DNA of 43,504 bases, taken from Micromonospora sp. CPCC 205371 (GTDB taxonomy: Bacteria > Actinomycetota > Actinomycetes > Mycobacteriales > Micromonosporaceae). Positions 7,882 to 14,991 of the stretch are shown in pieces. Within the stretch, counting starts at the first letter, position 1. Every line of letters starts with the position of its first letter. The notes beneath the pieces were generated by a model. That model was not told where the DNA came from and did not search any database. It saw only the letters and a program-made list of their open reading frames with translations. The stretch is from assembly GCF_026130045.1 (NCBI RefSeq), contig NZ_JAIBNX010000011.1, positions 1 to 43,504 of the forward strand. Reading direction: 5' to 3'. The position numbers and the translations under genes were made by a program.

Positions 7882-8694
7882 TCACCAGCGCCGGTACGCC
7901 CGGCGGCGGTTGTTCATCCGGGAGCGGTTCCCGATCAGGCGGTTGGTCGCGAACCCGCCGGCGAGCAGACCGGCGACGAGCACGCCGAGCATCAGGGGCA
8001 GGTTCGTCGTCGACAACTGGCTGTCGTTGGCTGCGGCCACCGCCTGGTTCGCCGCCGCTGGCGCGTTCACGTTCGCGTTCGGGTTGGGGGCGGTGGGCAG
8101 GGCCTTGAAGTCGACGATGTTGCTGCTCTCCAGCAGCGTAAGGTGTGTGGCGACGAACTGGTTCGCCTGCTGCGCTAGCTTGCGCACTGTGTCGTTGCGA
8201 GTTGTCGCTCGTACCGTCGCGATCGCCGGGAAGATCTTGCCGTGCGCCGCCCGCAGCCGGTCGATGTAGATCTGATCGAACTCCTCGCCCTCCGCGGCGG
8301 CCATCTCGTCCAGCCAGCCCTGCTGGTCGCTGTTCGGCTCGTCAGGCAGGTCGATACCCAGCTTCCGTGCGGCATTACGGGCCAGTTCGTCAAGCACCTC
8401 GTGCTGGTCGGCGATGTTGCGGCCGATCTGCCGTATCCGCGGATCGTTCGATTTCTCCTGCGCCATCTGCCCGGCCGGGATCTCCCACAAGCCGGCGAGC
8501 CGAACCTTCACGACCAGGTCCTTGTCCGCGGCCGCGACCGTGCCCTTGGCCTTGTCGGGGATCAGTTCGCTGGGCGGCACCGGAACACCGGGTTCGGCCC
8601 GCGCCACCTGCGGCACAAGAAAGATCAACGCCAGGGAGGAGAGTGCCGCACCTGACACGCGACGCAACCAGAGCCCTGGACGAACGACCTGCAT
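7882..8694 (-). CDS. Secreted DUF4142-domain protein with C-terminal membrane anchor
   Basis: A 270-residue protein with a signal peptide (ALSSLALIFLVPQVARA, residues about 14-30). The DUF4142 four-helix domain (about 45-195) is recognisable by DLVVKVRLAGLWEIPAGQMA, DPRIRQIGRNIADQHEVLD and the repeated helices ending in FVATHLTLL. An Asn/Ala-rich spacer and a transmembrane segment (LPLMLGVLVAGLLAGGFATN) precede a basic tail RRRAYRRW. DUF4142 is a ferritin-like helical domain of unknown role, common in exported actinobacterial proteins. Start ATG 8694 has GGGAGGG just upstream, which excludes longer in-frame starts. Confidence 0.85.
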   Translation of the reverse strand: MQVVRPGLWLRRVSGAALSSLALIFLVPQVARAEPGVPVPPSELIPDKAKGTVAAADKDLVVKVRLAGLWEIPAGQMAQEKSNDPRIRQIGRNIADQHEVLDELARNAARKLGIDLPDEPNSDQQGWLDEMAAAEGEEFDQIYIDRLRAAHGKIFPAIATVRATTRNDTVRKLAQQANQFVATHLTLLESSNIVDFKALPTAPNPNANVNAPAAANQAVAAANDSQLSTTNLPLMLGVLVAGLLAGGFATNRLIGNRSRMNNRRRAYRRW

Positions 8695-9037
8695 AAACCC
8701 TCCCTGACATCGGGGTGTCCCGTCGCTGCCCCACCGGACAGGCAGCCGGTCCGCTATCCGAGCCCACCGACACGTGCTGACGACAGCAAATACGCGGCGG
8801 TGGCCCGATCGGATGAACGCCGAATCCAAGTCCAGCGGAAATGTCCACGGCGGCGGCCGGCAGCCACCGGATGGAACGGGAAGAGGTCCGGCTTCGGGGC
8901 GATATCCCGGCAGGTGGCGCAGGCGCGGTGGACGCTACGGCGGATCTTGACCCGGCCCATCGCGGCCGTGGCGTCTCGGAATGTTTCGGCGGTGCGGCGG
9001 GGCGCGAGTAAGCCCAGGATGCGTCGATGGCCTCGTG
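8695..9037. other. Intergenic region, no gene seen
   Basis: No frame on either strand combines coding-like third positions with a recognisable product. Confidence 0.4.
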
Positions 9038-9421
9038 CTACTCCGGCGATCGCGCCAGCGCCTGGTGGTACTGGTCGTACAACGCATCGAGCCTGGACCG
9101 TCCGTCGTCGGGCGAGGTGGACGGTAGCGAAAGCTCACGGAAGTTCCCCGCTTGTGTCGCCAGCCGGGTGAGGGCGAACTGCTGTGTCTGGTTGAAGCGC
9201 GCCCGCTGATCTGGACGAACGACGGTCTGGGCTCCGGCGAGGACAGCGGCGAGCACCGCACAAGTGCCGACGACGGCGGCCGGCACCCGCTCGGCGAAGG
9301 CAGTCGCGCCGGCAGCGCCAGCGAGCATGGTCGCGGGAACACCTAGCAGGAAATGCAGCCGCTCAAACCGGTGCCGCCAACGGGCGTACGCTCGCGCATC
9401 CCGGGCAGCGGCCGTTTCCAA
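9038..9421 (-). CDS. Two-helix membrane protein, SLATT-like
   Basis: The frame from TTG 9421 encodes 127 residues. It has an N-terminal basic/aromatic helix (AYARWRHRFERLHFLL), two adjacent membrane helices (GVPATMLAGAAGATAF and AAVVGTCAVLAAVLAGAQTV), then an amphipathic C-terminal helical tail. This is the layout of SLATT domains, two-helix membrane effectors of nucleotide-sensing defence systems that also occur alone. One frame over, just upstream, YRDVVDLSSQLLTVLDA fits as the missing N-terminal helix, so a G may be missing near 9433. No SMODS, SLOG or nuclease partner lies nearby, so a defence role is not supported by context. Confidence 0.45.
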   Translation of the reverse strand: METAAARDARAYARWRHRFERLHFLLGVPATMLAGAAGATAFAERVPAAVVGTCAVLAAVLAGAQTVVRPDQRARFNQTQQFALTRLATQAGNFRELSLPSTSPDDGRSRLDALYDQYHQALARSPE

Positions 9422-9673
9422 CGCGGCAACTTCGCGTCGAGAACAGTCAGCAGCTGCGAAGACAGATCGACCACATCGCGATAGTAGTTATGCGAGAGCG
9501 GCGATGTGTGCGACGGCCAGAGCGCCCGGCCAGGTCCCGACGGGGGCCTGCCGGCGGTCTTTGCGCCAGGTTCGAACGGCAGCGGCGGCGTCTGGTACGA
9601 ATACTTGCTGGGACGAATGCCAGGGGAGCTTCGCCCGGTCCCGGGCGTAGCTCCCCTCCTGCGGGGCGTCGGG

Positions 9674-10297
9674 TCACTCGGCCGCCGGCGGCTTGGCGGA
9701 TCGGGCGGTCCAGGCCAGGCCGAGGCCGCCGAGGAGGCCCGCCGGCGGGAACGGGCCCAGCAGGGCGGCCAGGCCGGCGAGGATCAGCAGCGCGCTCGCG
9801 CCGCGCGGTATCGCCTTGCGCCGCCAGCCGACCACGGCCAGGCTGACGAACCCGGCGAGGCCAATCAGCATGCTCGGCAGTAGGAAGAGCTGCATCAGGA
9901 AGGTGTTCTTGCCGGCGTTGGCGTAGGTGTCCGCCGGCAGCACCGTGGCGAGGTTCGCGATGAGCGTCCCGAAGCCCCAGGCTTGCACAGCGATGAAGGC
10001 GCAGCCGGCAGCTGCGATCGACAGAGCCCAGCGGGGCAGCCGGGTCACGGCCGCCAGGCCCGGCAGTGTCACCGCGACGGCTGCGTAGGCGAGCCCGGCG
10101 AGCAGGCATTCGACGATCGTGATTGGTGCCCGCTGCGCTTCGGCGTCTGTCATTGCGGAGAGCAGGAACAGCCCGGAGATGTAGCCGGCTGAGCTCAGGG
10201 CGCCGATGAGGGCGGCGGCGGTGACGGCGGTACGCACACCGGAGCCAGCTCGGTCGAGCGTGGCCGGCGCCGTGGCGCTGGTGGTCAGGGTTGACAT
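9674..10297 (-). CDS. Polytopic membrane protein of unknown function
   Basis: A 207-residue protein with about five or six predicted membrane helices (for example TAAALIGALSSAGYISGLFLL, AGLAYAAVAVTLPGLAAV, WALSIAAAGCAFIAVQAWGF, LLPSMLIGLAGFVSLAVVG and ALLILAGLAALLGPF). I recognise no catalytic motif. ATG 10297 with GGGAG 5-6 bases upstream is the likely start. It is divergent from the two-component genes, with 196 bases between, and is a candidate target or partner of that pair. Confidence 0.6.
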   Translation of the reverse strand: MSTLTTSATAPATLDRAGSGVRTAVTAAALIGALSSAGYISGLFLLSAMTDAEAQRAPITIVECLLAGLAYAAVAVTLPGLAAVTRLPRWALSIAAAGCAFIAVQAWGFGTLIANLATVLPADTYANAGKNTFLMQLFLLPSMLIGLAGFVSLAVVGWRRKAIPRGASALLILAGLAALLGPFPPAGLLGGLGLAWTARSAKPPAAE

Positions 10298-10481
10298 GGT
10301 TGCTCCCAGGGTTGAGGTGACCTCGCTGATGGCCAGCGTGCGGCCGTACGGCGCCTGGACGCAGCCGCCGTGCGGCGGTCGCCGGGCGTCCACCTCGGGG
10401 CGGGCATCGTGGCGGTGTTCCCCCGAGCGGCGGAACGCGGATGCCTTCCCGCGGGGGAACCGGATGCTGGGTTCCGGACCC

Positions 10482-10487
10482 TATGCT
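10482..10487 (+). promoter_or_regulatory. -10 element of a leaderless promoter for the histidine kinase
   Basis: TATGCT, six bases (GCGGCG), then ATG 10494. The surrounding CCTATGCTGCGGCG is nearly identical to that of the carbonic anhydrase promoter. No ribosome-binding site precedes the ATG. This also decides the start among several upstream in-frame candidates. Confidence 0.55.
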
Positions 10488-10493
10488 GCGGCG

Positions 10494-12596
10494 ATGGAGG
10501 CCACGCCGGGATCGCAGTCGAGCGTATGGCGGCGTGACCGGCTCATCGACGCGCTCCTGGCGGTCGCGCTCACCGCGCTGGTCGTCGCCGGCGTCGCAAC
10601 CCCGGATCCGGGCGTGACCTACGACTTTCGCGAGCCGGACGCGCGGGCGGTGATCCTGGCGCTCCTGCTGGGCCTTCCGCTTGCGGTGCGGCGGCTCTGG
10701 CCGGTGCCGGTGCTGCTGGTGACAACGACCTCGCTGTTCGGGCTCGCCGCCGGCGGTTGGAGCACCGGCGACGGCGCGTTCTGCCAGATGATCGCGCTGT
10801 ACACGGTTGGGGCGTGGTGCGGCCTGCGCGCGGCGCTGGCCGGTCTGCTGTTCACGTACGCCGCGATGGGTGGGCTGGCACTGCTGCGCGCCCCGTTCTT
10901 CGAGAGCCCGCTGGCGTTGGTCAGCGTCGTCGCGGTGAGCGTCGCATGGGTGTTCGGCCGGGGCATGCGCCGCCGCCGTCGCGCCCGCCAGCGAGACGTC
11001 GTCCGGGCCGCCGAGGCCGAGGCGGCCCGCGCCGTCGCCGCTGGGCGGGCCGTCCTCGGCGGGCGGCTGCGGTTCGCCCCGGGCCTGCACGACGTCGTCT
11101 CGCACACCCTGTCGGTGGTCGCCGTGCAGTCGGCGGTGGCCCGTTACCAGGTCGGCGCGTGCGGGCCGGTCGGAGCGGCGCTCGCTGCCGTGGAGCAGGC
11201 GAGCCGGGCCGCTCTCGACGACCTTCGCAGGATGCTCGGCGTCCTGCGCGAGGCCCCACCCGGACCAGCTGCGCCAGCGCGTAGCCTGCCGGTGAACCAC
11301 GATGACCGGACGCCGATGGATCACGTGGGGCCGTCGCCGGGAAGCCCGGCCAGCGGGACCGCGGACCGGCCCGCGGTCCCGGCGGAGGCTGCCGGTCGGA
11401 TGGGCACATCGGGTGTACGCGAGTCGCTGGTCGACGCCGCGGTCGCCGTCGCGCTCACCGCGTTCGCCGTGAGCAACGCGTACGTCGACGACCCGTCGGT
11501 CAACCGCGACTACCCGCCGCCGACGGCCGGCCTCATCGTGTTGCTGATGGCGTCGAGCCTGCCGCTGGCTGTCCGGCGGCGGTGGCCGTTTACCGTGCTG
11601 GCGGGGACGTCGGGGGGGGGCTCCGGCGTCGCCGCGACGGGGGCGCAATACAACGGGGGGTGGTCCTGCGCCTTCCTCGCCCCCTACACGGTCGCGGCCT
11701 GGCGATCGTTCCCGGCCGCGGCAGCCGGTCTTGGGTTGATGGTCGCCTGGGAGGCGGCGTTGGCGGTCCTCGCACCGCCGGGCTACGACTACACGGCGGG
11801 GCTCGGTGGCCTTAGTGCGTTGATTCCCTGGGGGCTCGGGCTGATCGTGCGGCGCTGGCGGCAGGACCGCCACCATGCGCAGCTGCGCGTACGAGAAGCC
11901 GAACGGACCCGCGCGCTGGCCGCCGAGCGCGCCGCGTTCGCCGAGCGGGTGCGCATCGCCGGGGAGCTGCACGACGTCATCTCTCACACCCTCACCGCCA
12001 TCGCCGTCCAATCCGCGGTCGCCCGCCATCAGCTCGGCGAGCACCCCGCGGTCACCCACCCCGCCGGTGCGGCGCTGGTCGCCATCGAGCAGGCCAGCCG
12101 CACAGCCCTGGACGACCTGCGCCGCATGCTCGGCGCCCTCGGGACGGACGCAGCCACCGCGGAAGAAGGCACGCCGGATGGCACCGGCGGGCTGCGCCCG
12201 TCCCCCGGCCTCGCCGAACTCGGTCTGCTCGCCTCCGCCCACCGCGCCGCGCACGGCCCGATCGAACTCACCGTCGACCCAGCCGTCGAGTCCACACCGG
12301 ACAGTCTGCGACTGACCGCGTACCGACTGATCCAGGAAGCCCTCACCAACGTGCGCAAACACGCCCCCGGCGCCGCCGCCCACGTGCTCGTCGAGGCCGA
12401 CCAGGGCAACGTCGTCGTGCAGATCGACGACGACGGCCCCGGGCCCTCCCCCTGGGGGACCGGCGGGTACGGGCTAGCCGGGATGCGCGAACGCGTCGCG
12501 CTCTTTGGCGGCACACTGCACGCAGGACCGCGCGACGACGGAGGATTCCGGGTACGCGCCGTGCTGCGGACCAGCGAACGAGAGGCGGCCGCATGA
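10494..12596 (+). CDS. NarL-group sensor histidine kinase with internally duplicated sensor and DHp domains
   Basis: A 700-residue kinase made of two unequal copies. Copy 1 (about residues 14-255) has four or five membrane helices and a HisKA_3 dimerisation helix pair with His199 in LHDVVSHTL and ALDDLRRMLGVL, but no ATPase domain. Copy 2 (about 308-700) repeats the membrane sensor and HisKA_3 (His493 in LHDVISHTL, ALDDLRRMLGAL) and adds a full HATPase_c (RLIQEALTNVRKHA; QIDDDGPGPSP; GGYGLAGMRERV). The two histidines are 294 residues apart and the repeats align end to end. The copies are joined by a Pro/Gly-rich linker without any break in the frame. Usual family length is about 380-420. Its stop overlaps the start of the response regulator (ATGA). 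Confidence 0.88.
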   Translation: MEATPGSQSSVWRRDRLIDALLAVALTALVVAGVATPDPGVTYDFREPDARAVILALLLGLPLAVRRLWPVPVLLVTTTSLFGLAAGGWSTGDGAFCQMIALYTVGAWCGLRAALAGLLFTYAAMGGLALLRAPFFESPLALVSVVAVSVAWVFGRGMRRRRRARQRDVVRAAEAEAARAVAAGRAVLGGRLRFAPGLHDVVSHTLSVVAVQSAVARYQVGACGPVGAALAAVEQASRAALDDLRRMLGVLREAPPGPAAPARSLPVNHDDRTPMDHVGPSPGSPASGTADRPAVPAEAAGRMGTSGVRESLVDAAVAVALTAFAVSNAYVDDPSVNRDYPPPTAGLIVLLMASSLPLAVRRRWPFTVLAGTSGGGSGVAATGAQYNGGWSCAFLAPYTVAAWRSFPAAAAGLGLMVAWEAALAVLAPPGYDYTAGLGGLSALIPWGLGLIVRRWRQDRHHAQLRVREAERTRALAAERAAFAERVRIAGELHDVISHTLTAIAVQSAVARHQLGEHPAVTHPAGAALVAIEQASRTALDDLRRMLGALGTDAATAEEGTPDGTGGLRPSPGLAELGLLASAHRAAHGPIELTVDPAVESTPDSLRLTAYRLIQEALTNVRKHAPGAAAHVLVEADQGNVVVQIDDDGPGPSPWGTGGYGLAGMRERVALFGGTLHAGPRDDGGFRVRAVLRTSEREAAA

Positions 12597-13285
12597 CCGA
12601 TCCAACCGGCGAACCCATCACCGTCGTGGTCGTTGACGACCAAGACCTCGTCCGCGCGGGCTTCGTCGCGCTGCTGGCCGGCGCGCCCGGCGTGCGCGTG
12701 GCGGGCGAAGCCGGGCAGGGCGAAGAGGCGGTGCGCCTCATCCGAGCCACCCGCCCCGACGTCGTGCTCATGGACGTCCGGATGCCCGTGCTCGACGGCA
12801 TCGAAGCAACCCGGTGCGTCACCGCCGACCCGGCCTGCGCCGCAACACGCATCGTCATGTTGACCACCTTCGGACTGGACGAATACGTCTTCGGCGCGCT
12901 ACGCGCCGGCGCGGTCGGGTTCCTGCTCAAAGACACGCCACCGGAGGAACTCCTACGGGCAGTACGGGTGGCGGCCAACGGCGACGCGCTGCTGTCCCCG
13001 GCGATCACCCGCAGGCTCATCGAGGTCTTCGGCACAATGCCCGACCCGGCGTCAACCGTCTCGGCCCGGCCAACCATCGAACTCACCGACCGCGAAGCCG
13101 ACGTGCTACACCTGGTCGCCGCGGGACTGTCCAACGCGGACATCGCGGCACGGCTGCGGATCGGCCCGGCAACCGTCAAGACCTACGTCAGCCGGCTGCT
13201 CGCGAAGCTGGACATGACCGACCGCGTCCACCTCGTGATCCACGCGTACGAGTCCGGCCTCATCACTCCACAATCGACGGCCTGA
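12593..13285 (+). CDS. NarL/LuxR-family response regulator
   Basis: A 230-residue two-domain regulator. The receiver domain starts ITVVVVDDQDLVRAGFVALL (acidic pair near residues 15-16), with phosphoacceptor Asp61 in VVLMDVRMP and Lys in FLLKDTPPEELL. The C-terminal LuxR helix-turn-helix is ELTDREADVLHLVAAGLSNA plus the recognition helix region GPATVKTYVSRLLAKL. It is translationally coupled to the kinase by the ATGA at 12593-12596, so the kinase is its cognate partner. Targets are unknown; the divergent membrane protein gene at 9674-10297 is the obvious first candidate. Confidence 0.93.
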   Translation: MTDPTGEPITVVVVDDQDLVRAGFVALLAGAPGVRVAGEAGQGEEAVRLIRATRPDVVLMDVRMPVLDGIEATRCVTADPACAATRIVMLTTFGLDEYVFGALRAGAVGFLLKDTPPEELLRAVRVAANGDALLSPAITRRLIEVFGTMPDPASTVSARPTIELTDREADVLHLVAAGLSNADIAARLRIGPATVKTYVSRLLAKLDMTDRVHLVIHAYESGLITPQSTA

Positions 13286-13402
13286 GCCGAGAGATCTTCA
13301 CCCGATGAGAGCCGTCCGGGACGTCCATGAGCGCGACCAGCAACTCGAGTCAGCACTGGACAGCCTGGAGTGCGCCTGCAGCATGGACCTCCGCCCGCCG
13401 GA

Positions 13403-13800
13403 TCAGGGATGAGCAAGCGCCGGCGTCGTGTCTTCGGCGTCCCCCGCGCTCCCGGCGTTCTCGATGACGGCCTGGCGTTTGGGGCGCGGGGACGCATCGT
13501 TGGCGGATGCGCCCATGGCGCGTGCACGTCCGTCGATGAGCATCCGGTTCAGCTCCGCGATCACGTCAGCGGCGGGTAGATCGCTGGTGATCTCGCTGTA
13601 CGCCTCGGCCCCGGCGGGGGTGAGCGGTGCGGCGATCTCCACGCGCGGCGGCCGGGACAGGTCCAGGCGGCTACCGACGTCGCGATCCGGGGACATCGCC
13701 GTCGAGGCTGCTGCCCTGGTCGGCGCGGCCCACCGTGCGCCGTGCAGGTCCGGCGTAGCCGCGATACTCGAGGTTCTTGGGGGACGGTTTCGTACTCCAC
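13403..13800 (-). pseudogene. Decayed gene, C-terminal part still coding-like
   Basis: The last roughly 80 codons on the minus strand (stop at 13403) have about 80% G/C third positions and sensible composition: LTPAGAEAYSEITSDLPAAD, then VIAELNRMLIDGRARAMG and a charged Ala-rich tail. Upstream the same quality appears in another frame (NLEYRGYAGPARRTVGRADQ), so a frameshift near 13690-13720 is likely. I recognise no family. Between the response regulator and this gene there is only a doubtful 35-codon plus-strand frame (13305-13412). Confidence 0.35.
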
Positions 13801-13927
13801 CGGCCAACCGGCCCGCTGCGGCCGCTGCATCAGCCGTGCGCTGGACCGGCGGCAGCGAACAGTCAGGTGGCATGTTGGCGGCATATATCCGCTGGTTGGG
13901 TCTATTTTTTGCTGCGACGATGGGATT

Positions 13928-14782
13928 GTGGGGCACTACGACGTGATCGTGTGCGTTCCGCGGGGTGATCTTGGATCGATCGAGGATCGTCTGCGGGATG
14001 CGATGGTGCCGTGGAGTGAGCACGTGGATGTGCCGCCGTGGCGGGAGTACCTGACCGGCAGTGCGGTCGGGTACGCCAACCGGTGTGGCCTGCTTATCGG
14101 CGGGCGGCCTGCCACTGAGGACGCAACCTGGCGGCAGGTCGCCGAGGTCGCCAACCAGGACTGCGCCGATGACGGCGATCTGATCTGGGTGGACGAGAAC
14201 GGGGACGCGTACCGCATTTGCACGTGGAGCCGCGACTCTCGGTGGGAGGGCTGGTGGATGGGCCGGGAGAGGTTCCGTTTCCGGCACACCGCCGACGCCG
14301 ACACCACAACCTTGATCGATCCGTGGTACGGACTTTGTGACGGTGGACCGCTTCACCTGCTGGACCTTCAGGGCATGCGCGAGCTCGCCGAGCGGAAGGC
14401 GCGCTGGGAGCGCGAATACTGGGACAAGATCCGTGCCAGCACCCCGGAACCGACACTGTTGCCGGTATGGCACCGGTTGGTGGCCGACGGCGAACTGTCG
14501 AACGAGCAGGCTTCCGACGCGTTCATGGCTCAGCCGCGGGTCGCCATCGCACGTCGGTTGGACATCCTGTGGCGGCTCGACGATGAGCTCGGCCCGCTTC
14601 CAGAAGACCACGTGGCCCGAGCCCGGGCGTGGGCGACCGCCGCGTACTCGATGGTCACCCTGGATGGTCGGTGGCTCGACACCAACGACGGTGACCCCTA
14701 CGAGTACGCGGTGGCGGCCAGTGAGCACCTGGATAGCCTGCCGCCGCAGGCGTGGGCGGTGATCTGCGGCTACCACGTGTAG
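13928..14782 (+). CDS. Hypothetical protein resembling phage-type orphan proteins
   Basis: A 284-residue soluble protein starting at GTG 13928 (VGHYDVIVCVPRGDLGSIED). Features are a Trp-rich centre (CTWSRDSRWEGWWMG), a turn CDGGPLHLLDLQGMRELAER and a helical, acidic C-terminus ending VICGYHV. The arrangement of a Trp-rich core followed by a GGP-x-x-LLDL-x-x-M helix reminds me of uncharacterised proteins in actinophages and their hosts, from memory only. No catalytic motif is visible. TATTTT at 13903-13908 is a plausible -10 element. The ribosome-binding site is weak. Confidence 0.6.
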   Translation: MGHYDVIVCVPRGDLGSIEDRLRDAMVPWSEHVDVPPWREYLTGSAVGYANRCGLLIGGRPATEDATWRQVAEVANQDCADDGDLIWVDENGDAYRICTWSRDSRWEGWWMGRERFRFRHTADADTTTLIDPWYGLCDGGPLHLLDLQGMRELAERKARWEREYWDKIRASTPEPTLLPVWHRLVADGELSNEQASDAFMAQPRVAIARRLDILWRLDDELGPLPEDHVARARAWATAAYSMVTLDGRWLDTNDGDPYEYAVAASEHLDSLPPQAWAVICGYHV

Positions 14783-14916
14783 CGGCGGGCCGAGACGTCC
14801 AGCGTCATCGAGGATGACTCGACGGGCGTGTGGAGCTCGTGGCAGTCGCTCGGATCGAGGGCTGGCCGGAAGGAGTCTGCGTTCAGGCGGCGACGGCGGC
14901 GGACGGTATCCGGCAT
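14770..14916 (-). CDS. Possible small basic protein, tail-to-tail with the preceding gene
   Basis: A 48-codon minus-strand frame from ATG 14916 (PDTVRRRRRLNADSF, then DPSDCHELHTPVESS) with nearly 90% G/C third positions, which is unusual for chance. It overlaps the end of the 13928 gene by 13 bases. It has no clear ribosome-binding site and no known family, so it may be a remnant. Confidence 0.3.
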   Translation of the reverse strand: MPDTVRRRRRLNADSFRPALDPSDCHELHTPVESSSMTLDVSARRYTW

Positions 14917-14991
14917 GCGGATCGCATGCTCAGCCTCTCTCGGTGATTTTGGGGTGACGGTGGGTTGTGACGGGTGGTAAGACTGTGGTCT

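Noticed and set aside
9447..12383. A 978-codon open frame on the minus strand
   Set aside because: It is antisense to the kinase gene, its product is rich in R/G/P/Q with no family, and GC-rich codons on the other strand explain its openness.
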